Assembly: GCA_964017185.1 (NCBI GenBank)
Contig: OZ024869.1
Location: forward strand, 72,418,008-72,482,007
Direction: 5' to 3'
Source: Rugalucina vietnamica
Lineage: Eukaryota > Mollusca > Bivalvia > Lucinida > Lucinidae
DNA length: 64,000 nt
Shown here: in pieces, positions 29,909-42,128 of the stretch
Position numbering within the stretch: the first letter of the stretch is position 1
Layout of the letters: every line of letters starts with the position of its first letter
Position numbers and translations under genes: made by a program
The notes under the pieces: model-generated
What the model saw: the letters and a program-made list of their open reading frames with translations, nothing else
The model's database searches: none
Told to the model about the DNA's origin: nothing

Positions 29909-32421
29909 TATATATACGAATCGTTATATATATTGTAAGTGCTCGGTCAGTCATTGTCTTAAGCTAGTACCGCCTCATTTTTCACGACCGTTTGTATTTC
30001 CGCCATTTTACATGCCAGCGGTTGAGTCCTTAACGTTACAAATGGTTCTGTCAGATTCTCGTTTTCAGAATGATCAAACTAACAAATGACAACAAAACCC
30101 TATCATAAAGATTAAGCTTTCAGGTGACAGGGGAGCCACAGATTGTCTACTTTGTTCGTGCGGTCATATTTCATCTCGCAAGATGTCCTACAATTACATT
30201 TTCGTAAAAACTTCCTCGTCTGTAAGTTTGAAACTGCAATACCGTACGTACACTGGTATTAATCCATTTTTGACGAATGGATTTTCCCATCATTATCATT
30301 TTTCATTTTTAGGGGTGTTAGGAGTGATTTTTTTTTAAGCGAACAGAATAGCCCCAGATGGGACGCCGCGTTCTAGGATGCGGAGAACCTAATAAACTCA
30401 AAGCTTCCGTTTCAATTTTGCGTATTATGTGTTGATTTAAAAAGTTGGAGAAAGAAATAGAATATGTATACATAATGGGAATTATTTTATTCCCACTCAT
30501 GTGAGATTTACGTCATGCCAAATTTAAGCTACCAGCAAGTTATCACCAGAACGAATTGCTGAAATCGAAACATTATGCGCTAAAAGAATCTAATGCAAAT
30601 CTCTGGCATAGTAAAGACTGCAGCCTCAAATTCTGGATATGCATATGGCGTGGTCATAGCCAGGGATGCTTATTTGATCCATGGCTAAAATAGTGTGAAA
30701 CTTGTATATTCGACAATCAAAATTATCATTGACTGTTTAAATATGATGCACAAGTAGTCTAAAGACATTCTAGTATTCAATTTAAGTGTACGAGAATGCG
30801 GAATGAAATTATTTTTATGCAAATATTTTACAAGCACATCGTTTGAACATGTGTAAAACAATACCTTATAGATCATTCTTAGAATTAACATGTCATTCTA
30901 GATGTATCAATTTCATTTTTATTGTACTCTCCTGACACACATATTTAAACTCTCATCAGAAAAACATTACATTAAATGAAAAAATGAATATTTATCTAGC
31001 TTCTTAATTTGAAATGCGGTCATTCTTGTTTGACTCTGTACTATGCTTAATATACTGCTGGCTTAAAGTTAAGCATGTTTGAACTGTTCAAAAATTATAT
31101 CATTTTGAAAGGTCACAACAATGAAAATTATTGTCATTTTAATACATTGTCAGCTGTACACAAAACAGTTCATCATGATCACGCTTAATGTTTTGAGCGT
31201 TATTTCTCTACCACGGTAGAATGTGCTCTGTCATCAAAATCTTTACCAAAGTTCAAGCAAAAAAAATCACATATGAAGAAGTTGTGATAAATCTTGGCCT
31301 ACATATTTTATGTTTTATGTCACTTTTTGGGTACTTATTGTCTTGGTGCGACATTTAAGTTTCTCATAGAAACAAATTGATTTGAATATCAGGAAAAAAG
31401 TAACTACTTTTCTCTTCTCTGGATGGATTTTATAAGTGTGAGCTGTTCAAATCTTTAACCTAAATACCGACGGAATACAGTGGTATACATAGATGAAAAC
31501 ATGAATGTATCAACATAATTAAGTCGTTTGAACGGAGACATAATGCCAATCGCTTGCCAAATCTGATTGATATATTATTAATTTATTCGAAGAGATATGA
31601 ACCATTTAAGAACTGCTTCCTTCTTGCCATTTGTTGCCACCTACCAATAAGCATTATGTTTTACTACTAACTGCACTTCAGCATGGAAAAAGAGTAATAA
31701 TTGATTTTGTTTTATTTTATAGCCAATAATTCAATTTTAATGGCATAATTTATAACCTTGCTCTCTACGGCATAGTCGAGCCAAATTGAAATCGGATCAG
31801 CCTATTGCATGTTCTCACATCAAAGCCACCGAATGGTTTTATGACATGGTTAATGGTTTGACACTCAATCATACTATCATTCATGAGTTTTCAATGAATT
31901 AAATATTCTGATATATACAGTATACATCTTTAAAGGGCACGATAATTATACCAGTGCATGTATATTATTAATTGGCTGATTTGAATCGATGTGTGGTTGT
32001 CGGCGTGACAAATCAAATTTAAGAACTACTACTACTAAAACATTTAAAATCTTTAAAAATCTTATTTTGGCAGCCATCTTGGATGCCACCCTTGGTTTTT
32101 TTTAACCAAAGAGCATTAAATGAAGACAGTTGAGTTAATTGTCTACGCGCCAGCGCGTAGACTACTCTAAAGTTTGAGATTGACCTACTTTTAATTAAAT
32201 TACAAGACAACTCGTACACCTCTCTACAACTGCAACTGCACGTTTGAGTCTAGTGGCTTGACCATCGTGTTAGTAGGATTCCGGGTCGTTTCGCCAAGGA
32301 CCGTGTAAACACCCAAAACACCCAGGCAAACCTCCCTTTGGTTGGTAACATTTGTACCAATGGTGCAGTAGGTATCAAAAATGGGGCAAATTGTTAAATT
32401 CGTGGAACTGGTGCATGACTG

Positions 32422-32633
32422 CATTCTATCTAAGCAACAACGGAATGAAATGAACCGACGGTATTATGACGCTATATGGTCAGGCCTGAAAGCTTTGACC
32501 GCACCCCACCTGCCGTGTAGCCAATTACATTCTATCCAAGCCACAACGGAATGAAATGAACCGACAATACTGTGACGGTCAATTGTCAGGTATGAATGCT
32601 TTGACCGCGCAGCGTTTTATTTCTGTTCAGTCA
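32422..32633 (+). repeat. 106-bp tandem duplication
   Basis: CATTCTATC...CAACGGAATGAAATGAACCGAC...GCTTTGACCGC occurs at 32422 and again at 32528, with about one-sixth of positions differing. No coding frame spans both. Confidence 0.85.
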
Positions 32634-33051
32634 CATGAACCACGATGAAATGGGAGTACGGTCAGATTCTTTGACATTCAAGTTTATATATGCGAAGCGT
32701 AGACCAAGCTTTTTGTAAAAGCTTATACTTGTACTTAATAAAGTTGTGGGGCACAATTACATTTTTATTCATTTTATGGACAATCTGTGTAGAAGACCAT
32801 ATCATTTTAGACTCTTGGACGCCATCTTGAATTTCTCAAAATGGTCAATGATGACAGGCTGTCATCATCCAGAATCTTGAATGGCAATGTCTTACCTACA
32901 AGAATAAAAAACAAAGCTTTATACCCGACCTCCAGGTCTGGCGAAAATACGCCATTTTCGTGCCAGACTTAAACAGTTGATGGCAGAGTTCAAAGATTAT
33001 AACATGTACTTCACATGTTATACATTGTACATGATTCAGACCTATATAAAA

Positions 33052-33168
33052 TAGACTTCTTAGAAATATCAACAGCAATGGATTTTAAAAAAAAATGTTC
33101 ATTATAAAAATAGACTTCTTAGAAATATCAACAGCAATGGATTTAAAAAAAAGTTCATAACCACCGTT
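33052..33168 (+). repeat. 59-bp tandem duplication
   Basis: TAGACTTCTTAGAAATATCAA and the following GCAATGGATTT recur 59 bases later, with only A-run length changes, so the duplication is recent. Confidence 0.9.
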
Positions 33169-33924
33169 GCCAACAACACGTTCGAAAACTTCAGGAGTAT
33201 GCGCTCGTTAATTTCAAAAGCAAAGCAGTCACATGAACGGTGAAATTACCAGGCGGCATGGTGGAAGTCCTTTTCGCTTTGACATGTCCTACTTAAGCAC
33301 AGGCAACCTAATGATATGCAAGGTTAATTTGAACATTATGTCTACATATGTATAATGTATATTTTTTGTTTTAATAATTAATTTGTCATAATTAAGTTAA
33401 TTTACGACCAGTAAGTAAATGTGAACCAGGCATTTAATTTTGATACATCTGAAAAGGGGACATCTATTTTTTCATTACCTTTTAATAGCTTAAGTTAAAG
33501 AAGATCTCCTCGGGTAAAATTCTTTTAGAAATGCGATGATTAGCACTTTTTAAAGACATGACTGTACGAGTACGATGTAAAATGATTAAAAATGACAATT
33601 CCAAGATTACTTTAGACAGTTAAAAGTAGTTTGTCAAACATAGTATGGACCGGTCCCACTACGCTTCATATCGCTATAAGATTGTCTTAATATTAAGTTG
33701 GGGTTCATACCTTTGACCCCGATATGCAAATTAAGAAAACAGACAGAAACCCGTTAGAAAATATTTTACAAATCTTGCATACACAGTCTTATCAATAAAC
33801 TTATGATAAGACAATCGTACGATTGCATACGATTCTGTGAGACCGGCACTTAAATAGCAAAAATATTTTATGCATCACGACAATTTGCCCATGCAATACT
33901 CAGAGATCTTTTTCAGCTCTAAAA

Positions 33925-34060
33925 ATGTAAAATTCAAAACATAGATAGTGGGTACACGTTAGAACCGCCTCGGCGAGGCGGTTCTAATGAGTACCCACTA
34001 TCTATGTTTTGGTGTTTAAGGGGTATTCATTGCACGGACATGTTTTTCTGATATGGAGAA
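33925..34060 (-). repeat. palindromic family P, copy with intact centre
   Basis: AACATAGATAGTGGGTAC is mirrored by GTACCCACTATCTATGTT around the GC-rich core AGAACCGCCTCGGCGAGGCG. The stem is almost perfect over about 70 bp. In this copy the stem reads TAGTGGG where other copies read TTGTGGG, and the opposite arm has changed to match. Confidence 0.85.
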
Positions 34061-35308
34061 CTGGTGAGGATATATACAACACTTACACAAGCCACCAGTC
34101 AAGCTATGTAATGAGGGGTTTTAAAACCAGTAAACACCCAACCATAGTGGGGACTGAAGAAACATAATAACGTACGCGGAAGATACGCCAACTTCGCGTA
34201 CCAGGTGGCTTAAATCACACACTATTAGTCGTAAATGACGAAAAGCGACAATCCATTTGTCTAAGTAACGTAACAATGTATATACACCACAGTGAAAATA
34301 CACGACAAAAGCGCACATAACCTCAAATTAATCAAGCTGTCCTCATCTCTTTGTCACATTACCTAACTATGGAAAATGTCGATGTTAGTTGAAAAAAAAA
34401 AACTGTATAAATGCGTATGCAAAAAAAAACAAAACAAAAACGAAATCTCATGCATTGCAACCTTCGCGGCTAAGATAGTATTACGCTTCTCTGTTTGCGC
34501 AGGCAGGGTTCAGTCTAGGTTTGCTGTATACCAAAGATACAGTTTTGTTCGCGTAGCGGGTAAATCTCCGCACTGAGGTATCATACCTTTTACGGCTGTC
34601 ATGTAACAAACGTATACCAATGGATTTTAGTACAAAGTCGTTAAAACAACACATTGGTCGTTAACTCTGCTTAACCAAACCAGCAATAAACATCACGTAT
34701 AGGGCAATAACATGTCAACTATTTCGCCTCCGTGAAATGATTTACAGGTAAACGTTATTTAATAAATTAAATGTTAACGACAAATGACGCCAACGATGGG
34801 ATCTTCTTGCGATATCTGGTGAAAACGCTCATGCATGACTTTTGTTTAGGTGATCGCGAGGAAAAATCCGATCCTTTTGTTATACAAAAGTATAAAACAA
34901 TCATAAATCACACATGTACTAGCGTGCACACATGCGAACATTTACTCACATTTGATGCTTTAACATGCGTTCTCTGACCAAACAGGACTTACCCATGGAT
35001 GCTTATATGAGTATACGCATAATGTGAGTTTATATGAAAAATCAGAAATTCATTTTGAGTTTATATTAATTTACTAAACAGTGTTTAAAAAATTAAAATA
35101 TTAGGCTTCATTTGAACCTGCCTTTGTGTCTCGACGCCTGTTGAAATTTGCAAGATAATAGTAAATTGTGCCAGGTATTTAGGGTTACCGATGGGGCTTT
35201 AGCAGCCGAAAACGAGATATGACCCATTCCCTTTCTGATATTTTCACTATTTGCTCGAAAAGGAACTCGCATTTCATTTTATTGTGTTTTACATGCGTAT
35301 GCTTTCAG

Positions 35309-36557
35309 GCGGGGCCTTTTCCCAGTATCCATTGCTTTGGTCCTGTGCCTGTCATGTGTCCAGTCACAACCAGGAGGGGGAGGACCACGTGGGGGACCAC
35401 CCGGGCCACCACCACCCCGAGAGAACGCTGCCGGACCACCACGAGAGGGACCCGGACCCCCACCAAAACAGTTTGACGCGTCCAAGGGAGCTTCGGGACC
35501 ACGCGATGGACCTGCAGGCGGTCCGCCAGCGGCGAAACCAGATGCCTCAGGCAATCAGAGCTCAAACCCCTGGCAAGATCTGCTTACCAGAATGATGGAC
35601 CTACTCAGTACCGGAATGGGCCCGAAAAATCTCAGTAAAGTTCCAGCAGAAATCGTCGATCCTAAGCAACCCCCAAGTGCAGGCCCAGGGCCTTCCGACG
35701 TACCACCACCACCAAAACCCTTAAATGTAGCGAAGAAACCGGTTATAAAAGACTGTTTCTGGGAAGGCCGATATTATTCTCCAGGGAGTGACATTATTCG
35801 AGGTCAGCATGACCGTTGGTGTTACGTTACGTATTGCGATTCTCAGGGTAAAATCCAGTTTTGGGATGACTACAATTGTAAGCCAAATTCTATGAGAGAC
35901 ACCAGTTCTCACAATACTGGTAGGGAGAGATGGGTACCCCCGGGTCAGAGACCTTCGGGCGGACAACCACAGAAGGAGGGATGTAACCACAAGGGACAGT
36001 GGTACGATGCTAACCAGGATATTTCAAGCCATCGGGTTGGAGACAGATGTTATGGGTCTTATTGTAGCAGGGATTCACAAGTCATCAACTGGGAGGATTG
36101 GTGTACCAATGTGAACAACGTGGGTGCCACGCCTAGCCCGGGACGCGCACAAAATCAGATGGAGCAAGGAGGTGGTGCACAGGGCCAGGGTCAGACTCAG
36201 GGTCAGGGACAAGGCCGGGGCCAGAACCAGGGAATGGGTATGGATAGGCAGCAATTTCAAGGTCGTGGTCAAGGGCAAGGCCAGGGACAAGGTCAAGCGC
36301 AAGGTCAAAGGTCATTTCGACGCAAGCAACCAACCATGGGTTGCTTTCACGGCGGAAGGCAATACCAACCTAATGAGGATGTGATTTCAGGTCAAATAGG
36401 AGACTTATGTTATGGTTATTATTGTGAAGGGGACAATGTTTTTGTACATTGGGAAGATACTTGTCAGCACCAGAACATTGTACCAATGGATCAATCTACG
36501 ACGCCCCCACCCGTGCCTTCAACTACAGCTGGTTTCTGGGGTGGTTTCATGGGCTAA
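35309..36557 (+). CDS. secreted four-Cys-domain protein A (3 domains), last exon
   Basis: Unnamed family. The exon follows a TATGCTTTCAG acceptor; its first residues (FPVSIALVLCLSCVQS) read as the hydrophobic part of a signal peptide, so the start codon is in an upstream exon not found. Order: signal peptide, Gly/Pro-rich stretch, a helix-like segment (WQDLLTRMMDLLS), then three four-Cys domains at about 35754-35882, 35982-36104 and 36342-36464. Cys spacing is 21-4-13, 21-4-12 and 21-4-12. Between domains 2 and 3 is a Gly-Gln repeat (about 36177-36320). Each domain resembles the first part of a von Willebrand type C domain with most cysteines missing. It is likely extracellular; function unknown. 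The stop codon directly abuts a family H element. Two other frames are also open over the GC-rich 5' part, but only this one has the domains. Confidence 0.85.
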
Positions 36558-36559
36558 TT

Positions 36560-36793
36560 GAGCATGTGCGTGACAAAACCAACAATTTGGGTTCCGACCA
36601 TGTCCGACACAAACTGAGCTGTACAGTCACAGAAGATGGTTAGAGGCTGGAAATTTTGGATTTAGAAGGAAGAGGAATTCTACTATCCGTGTAGGGGAAA
36701 CAAAGGCGCTGATCAGCTTCGCAGTTACTGCGAAGCTGATCTGCGCCTTTGTTTTCGCCTATGATTGTTGGTTTTCCCATGCGGCGGCTCAAT
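36560..36793 (+). mobile_element. family H hairpin element abutting gene A's stop codon
   Basis: TTGAGCATGTGCGTGACAAAACC begins 0-2 bases after the TAA stop at 36555-36557; GGCGGCTCAA ends it. The central palindrome (36699-36755) is the cleanest in the window, with GCGCTGATCAGCTTCGCAG pairing to its complement. It must form the first part of gene A's 3' UTR. Confidence 0.9.
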
Positions 36794-38823
36794 TAAAATG
36801 ACATTCACTGCATAGTTCTGTCACGAATTTATTAAATGTGTATTTTCATAATTGCAAGACGCTTAAAATATGAGGTTTTTCGTTTAGGACAGCTATAAAT
36901 GGACAATTTTCAGAAGACAAGCTGTTCATTTATGGACTTCATATAGACACATTGATATGATCGACGATTGCAACACTTTTGGTGACGTGAATGCGTGACA
37001 AAAACAACAAAAATAGCGATAACATCAATATATAGAATCAGTTAAAAGAACACCATAGCAACTTTCTGGTATCTTCCATACTCAGTGTGTTTTGGAAGTC
37101 ACTAGCAACTGTATATTAATACTCATGAGTTCATCTATGCCATCCTTCCATCGAGTCATTACTTCCAGCCAGTTTCACAAAGCTGGCATCGAGGGTCCAC
37201 CGTATTTAACTACTGTTTTTCTATACTGAACACAAAATAAACCGAAATGTCGCAAATTTTCTTTTTATACACACATCCTCTTAATCTATAAAAGCAAACT
37301 ACAATCTACGGCTTACCAAAGAGGTTCATTCTTTATACGGTATCATACCGTTTCGCTGCATTGCACCCGTGCACGGTGTGGAAGCTAAAGCGATCTGTAA
37401 GAACTGTTTTAATAGCGAATTCGTCGACCTTTGGCTTGTGACGGGCGTTGTCCAGTTGCAAATTTACCGATGTTTTGCTAGTAACGGACGTCTGCCATTA
37501 CATTCTTGTTTTGTGTTTGTGTTGTTTTTGCGGTTCAGTCAACAGTTATGATTATAACGCGACGTTTCCTCTATTCTGTGGTACTTCTGCCTGATAAAAC
37601 CCAACAGTATACTTGAATACCCCTCCATCACACCCAATTAAACAACTAATATTTATTATATGAGTGAAGCGCTTTTCATTTTAAGGCACATAACTTCTAA
37701 GAGGTTAACCAGTACTCAGGTGACCAGTTATTCGGTTAGCAGAACAAAGCATCTTTTGTTCTTAGAACCGATGGCGGCGATCTAGGTTCTTGCATTCTTG
37801 ACTCTGTTTATGTTGTTATGAACCACTGCAGAAGATGAGGGTGAGGTTAGGGCCCTGTAAAACCGGTTTAAGCCCGCCCCCAGTAATTTTATATTACTGA
37901 TCGTTCCAAGTCGACACTTCTGTTGTGGTTCTGATTGTTTTGTGTTTTGGAGTCGATTTTTTGTGCTGTTTGAGCATTATGTACGTTTTCATATTTAAGT
38001 TCAGTTCAGGTTACTGAGTGGTCGCCTATTGGGGAATAGCTGCTCACTCGGCTTACTATATTATGTTTTCTTTGTATAAGTTTTAAGTGTCATTTTAGTT
38101 TTTTCCCACCCCTCGGTTTATGGAGTGGGAATTTCTTTCTGATTGCGCCATTTCCTTATCATTGCCTACTTGTACCTTTTTTATGTTCGAAGTAGAGACT
38201 GTTCACAGTGAAGTGGCATAATGTTTAACGATATTCGCCAATAATACTAAAACCTTTTTGCATTCTGGGTCCTGCTGTTCAAAATTAACGATGTCGTAAG
38301 TTAACAATTCGACAAATACACAGTTATTTTTGTTGATAAAATGTGTCAATTTTTATCATTGCAAAGGATTCTCACATTTTATCAACAAAAATTACAATGT
38401 ACTTGCTTAGCTTTACAGTCCAAAGTGACCATACCGTCATCCAACTAAATTCGTTCATACTGATCTAATAGGTGGACATTGTTTGTTTTGTTATTTATTA
38501 CAAGTTGTAGTGCATGTGTTATTAAGTCAAGGGTGTGCTTGTGATGGTGTTATCGAAGTCATGATAGTAGTTCCAATAAAGTAATTAAAATCTATCATTA
38601 TTTGATGTCATACGTACCATAGGCCAATAAATGATCATATTGAAGTAGCATGTTGAACTGCCTAAAATTTGTATACACCCGAACCGGTTCTGTATAGCAA
38701 AGTAGCTACCCGAATTCAGGATACATTTGATATATCCATAAAAGTTTCATCAGGAACTGTTTTTTCGATCAAACTGGAACTAATCTTTGTCGGATATTAC
38801 ATCATAGATTTCAGAAATGATGT
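36794..38823. other. non-coding stretch with SINE-like fragments
   Basis: A degenerate S2-type copy (CAGTCAACAGTTATG, GCGACGTTTCCTC, AGGTTAACCAGTACTCAGGTG) spans about 37530-37790. A block at 38098-38185 (TTTTTTCCCACC, GGAGTGGGAATTTCTTTCTG, TGCCTACTTGTACC) recurs in reverse at 63910-64000. A 19-bp-arm hairpin lies at 38327-38391. No gene is supported. Confidence 0.55.
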
Positions 38824-39059
38824 GAGCCATCGCATGAGATAGCCAACAATTTGGGTTTCCGACCAGGTCCTGCACAAATCAAGCTGTACAGTCAGGGAAT
38901 AAAGCAAGAAGCTTGAAACTTTGGATATAAATTGAAGAGGAATTGTACTATCCGTGTGGCGAAAACAAATGCGCCGATCAGCTGTGCAGCTACTGCACAG
39001 CTGATCTGCGTCTTTGTTTTTGCATATGCAAATCGTTGGTTTTCTCATGCGAAGGCTCG
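38824..39059 (+). mobile_element. family H hairpin element upstream of GPCR 2
   Basis: GAGCCATCGCATGAGATAGCC begins and CGAAGGCTC ends it, about 120 bp before the receptor's start codon. The stem pairs GATCAGCTGTGCAG with CTGCACAGCTGATC, sharing the TGTGCAG variant with the copy at 12805 rather than TTCGCAG. Confidence 0.85.
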
Positions 39060-39181
39060 AGTAATAACAATGTAGAATATAGAATATCTCTATTATCTTC
39101 ACGTTTATAAGTCGCCTCTACTCTGAGCATGGCAACAGTTTTAGTTTATTCTAAAGAAAAGCGCATCTAGTGAATCTGAAA

Positions 39182-40369
39182 ATGGCGAACGACACCGACT
39201 ACGAATATGAAGACGAGTTTCTACGTATGACACCGGAAGTTCTAATTCCATCAGCAATTGGAATGTCTTTGCTTGCTTCGTTGGCAATAGCAGGAAACCT
39301 CATGACGGTGATCGCCTACGTGAGGGACAGGCGTCTGCACACAGTTTATGACTTCTATATTTTCAATTTAGCAATAGCTGATTTGTTGATTGGAAGCTTT
39401 AGCATGCCGTTTTATGCCTGGTACACGCTCGACGAATTCACTTGGCATCTTGGAAGAACATTCTGCAAAGCATGGCTGGTGGTGGACTTTACGCTCTGTT
39501 TTGAGACCATTCTTCTGATGTTACTTCTCAGCTCGGACAGACTTCTTATGTTGTGTCTAGGACCAGTTTACTCTTCAAAAGTCACGTTAAGAAAAGCATA
39601 TGTTCTTGTAGCTATTTCATGGATTGTGTCTTTTCTGTTATATGGACCGTCCATAATCGGCTGGGACGCTTGGCATGGACATTCGATTGTCGAACACATG
39701 GATTGTGACGTTGAATTCGCCCACAGTTACGCATACACCACTATTTCAGCAATGTTGGAGTTTGTTCTACCCTTCGTTATTCTGACTATACTTAACGCTG
39801 TTATCTATTTTAAGATACGAAAACGGCTTAAGATCAGTAATATACCAAGACCTTCTCCAGAGGGCGCTTCTGTAAGCATCCTCCCCGACCCGGATCAAAG
39901 CCAAAGGATTCAAGATGGCGATTCTGTAACTTCAGCAACCAAAACAAACACTCCAAGAATAAGATTCAGGGACAGACTATCTGTGGCTAACTTCAACATT
40001 GGGAGTCTCGGTAAAAAGATACTAAAGCCATCTAGCAGGTTCAGAACTCGCAAAGATCGCGCATCGTCGAGGGTGAAACGGGAGTCAAAATCAGCGCGTT
40101 TCTTGGCTATACTTGTGATCGTGTTTCTTCTTTGTTGGACGCCATATACTGTCATTACAATTGTCATATCGTTCTGTCAGTATGACTGTGTGGCAATCAG
40201 CTGGTATGAGTCCACCAACTGGATTTTGTGGCTGAAGTCGGCCATCAACCCGTTTCTGTACGCCACGAACAGTTCCAGATATCGCTATAATTTTAGGCAG
40301 TTCATGTTTTGTTTGAAGAAAGATGTTGCTGTTGTATCCATCGAAACAACCGTTCAGACGGTGGGCTAA
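39182..40369 (+). CDS. class A GPCR, histamine H3-like/aminergic, DRL variant
   Basis: Rhodopsin-class receptor of 395 aa, intronless over the coding region. The ATG at 39182 (AAAATGGCG) is chosen; the frame is open four codons further with no ATG. Landmarks: N39, D67 in TM2, C95, D102 in WLVVDF (amine-contact position), W147, C175 in the second extracellular loop, P197, CWTP (318-321) and NPFLY (356-360). The DRY motif reads D119-R120-L121; tyrosine is replaced by leucine, which could alter activation or basal activity. The third intracellular loop is about 85 residues, far shorter than in the paralogue at 22.5 kb, with which it shares WLVVD, KSAINPFLY and NSSRY. A polyadenylation signal AATAAA follows at 40376. 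Ligand unknown; H3 or muscarinic-like labels are by resemblance only. Confidence 0.92.
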   Translation: MANDTDYEYEDEFLRMTPEVLIPSAIGMSLLASLAIAGNLMTVIAYVRDRRLHTVYDFYIFNLAIADLLIGSFSMPFYAWYTLDEFTWHLGRTFCKAWLVVDFTLCFETILLMLLLSSDRLLMLCLGPVYSSKVTLRKAYVLVAISWIVSFLLYGPSIIGWDAWHGHSIVEHMDCDVEFAHSYAYTTISAMLEFVLPFVILTILNAVIYFKIRKRLKISNIPRPSPEGASVSILPDPDQSQRIQDGDSVTSATKTNTPRIRFRDRLSVANFNIGSLGKKILKPSSRFRTRKDRASSRVKRESKSARFLAILVIVFLLCWTPYTVITIVISFCQYDCVAISWYESTNWILWLKSAINPFLYATNSSRYRYNFRQFMFCLKKDVAVVSIETTVQTVG

Positions 40370-40375
40370 TCAAGC

Positions 40376-40381
40376 AATAAA
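40376..40381 (+). terminator. possible polyadenylation signal of GPCR 2
   Basis: AATAAA lies 7 bases after the stop codon. That would give a very short 3' UTR, so a later site may also be used. Confidence 0.4.
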
Positions 40382-40569
40382 ATGCGATTAGCGGTCATGG
40401 GGTAATAATGTACGTTCATTTAATATAAACATACGAGTATATACGAATATCATCATATGCCCAACACAAAGCCACCAGAACAAATGTGATTCGATAGACA
40501 ATTTAAAATTAAATTGAGAATGTTATGCACATAGTTCTTTTAAATACAAACAGACATAGGTTCTAACTA

Positions 40570-40850
40570 AATTCCATCATGAAAACATGTCCATGTAATG
40601 TATACCCCCGTGAACCCCACTTTTATATAGCAAAACTGGGGTATGCAGGGGTATACCTGTTTTTCTTATTTTTGCTCCAAAACATAGATTGTGGGTACTC
40701 GTTAGAACCGCCTCGGCGAGGCGGTTCTAACGTGTACCCACAATCTATGTTTTGAGCAAAAATAAGAAAAATATCAAAAATTTTCAATTTCTAAAGCTCA
40801 AAAAATCTCTGTTTATTGCATGGGCAAATTTTCGTAATGAATGGGACCCT
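40570..40850. repeat. palindromic family P, full copy
   Basis: Left part: CATCATGAAAACATGTCC, GTATACCCCCGTGAACCCC, CTGGGGTATGCAGGGGTATACC and TTTTTCTTATTTTTGCTCC. The palindrome 40681-40753 pairs AACATAGATTGTGGGTAC with GTACCCACAATCTATGTT around CCGCCTCGGCGAGGCGG. Right part: AAAAATAAGAAAAATATC and TGCATGGGCAAATTTTCGTAA. No ORF. Confidence 0.9.
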
Positions 40851-42128
40851 TACATGTAGGTACGATGAGTTCAAGTATCTGATAGTAGTGTTGCACGATT
40901 GACGTTAACCTAGAGATAACCGATATAGTGGACTAAGAGACACTGTTATGAAAAAAAATCAATTTTAATAGTGGAGCGGCTTAGTGTGAGATTTTGAGGA
41001 AATACTTCAGTTGATGATACAAGCACGAAATTTTCACCATATGTTCTTTACATGACAAACATTAAATTCAGATCCCTGGCCACTTGAAATTTCGCCACTT
41101 TCAAGATGGCTGCCAAAAACAAAATGGCCGACAGTTGTGAATGTTGTACATGTAGTAAATTGCTCATATCTTAGGTTCTTTTCATCATAGAACAACAATA
41201 TTGATACCAAAATGAAGCCAATGATTGCTCTTTCAAATATAGTTCCAATATGCAAATTACCTAATTTGCATATTTATGAATATTAATGAGATTTTACTTT
41301 TTTGGTTAAAAATTGAGAAAAAAATAACATCCTATTTTCTGAACAATGTAAAATGTTAAATGAAATGGATAACTGTGGCTTTGATATTGCTAGACCATAA
41401 ATTATCATAAATTGACAAAATTTAATTAGCATGTGCATGAATATTCATTTTAGAATATTTCAAGACTTTGTATGTCCTTACCTATCAGTTTGTTTTAGAA
41501 AGTTCATACAGTAAATTACTCATATCTTTGGTCCTGTTCATAATAGAACAACAATATTGATACCAAAATGAAGCTAAATGATTGTTATTTCAAACAGAGT
41601 TCAAATATGCGAATTACCTCATTTGCATATATATGAATATAAATGAGATTTTTGTTTTGCTAAAAACTTGAGAAAAAAATCACATCTTATTCACTGAACG
41701 ATGTAAAATGTTCATGTTGTAGATTGTCTATAAATATCACATTCATTGTAAAATAAATGCCATTAATATAAGATCTATGCCATATTTTTGGAGGTCTGCA
41801 GTTACCAATTACTTTCCGGTATACACCAGTTACTATTTTCTGCCTGGTCTCATTGTTGAGACTATCTTGGTGATAAATAAAAAAAATACACCCTGTAATG
41901 TTTTTTGGCATATGACTCAATATGAGGTACTATCGCCTCCTTGACCTAATCTTCAAAAGTTTTGATGCTTCGGGTTAGACTACTGTGACCATGTGTATTT
42001 GGAGAAAGCAATTAGCTAAGAACTTGCAAGTATGTTGTCGCCCATTCTGGTATGCTTGAAATGAGCCGTACTGGCAATTATAAATTATGATTTTTTTACT
42101 TAACTGATTGATGTGTTTATCAAATACA

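Larger units (their letters stand above)
29909..35308. other. long non-coding stretch
   Basis: AT-rich sequence without a supported gene. It contains a diverged copy of the AGCCCCAGATG hairpin (30336-30380), a 106-bp tandem duplication (32422-32633), a 59-bp duplication (33052-33168) and a palindrome of family P (33925-34060). The first exon of the secreted-protein gene at 35309 must lie somewhere in the right part but could not be identified. Confidence 0.5.

Noticed and set aside
35219-35595. Alternative reading frames overlapping the 5' part of gene A
   Set aside because: They stay open because the region is GC-rich and repetitive; only the chosen frame leads into the three four-Cys domains.
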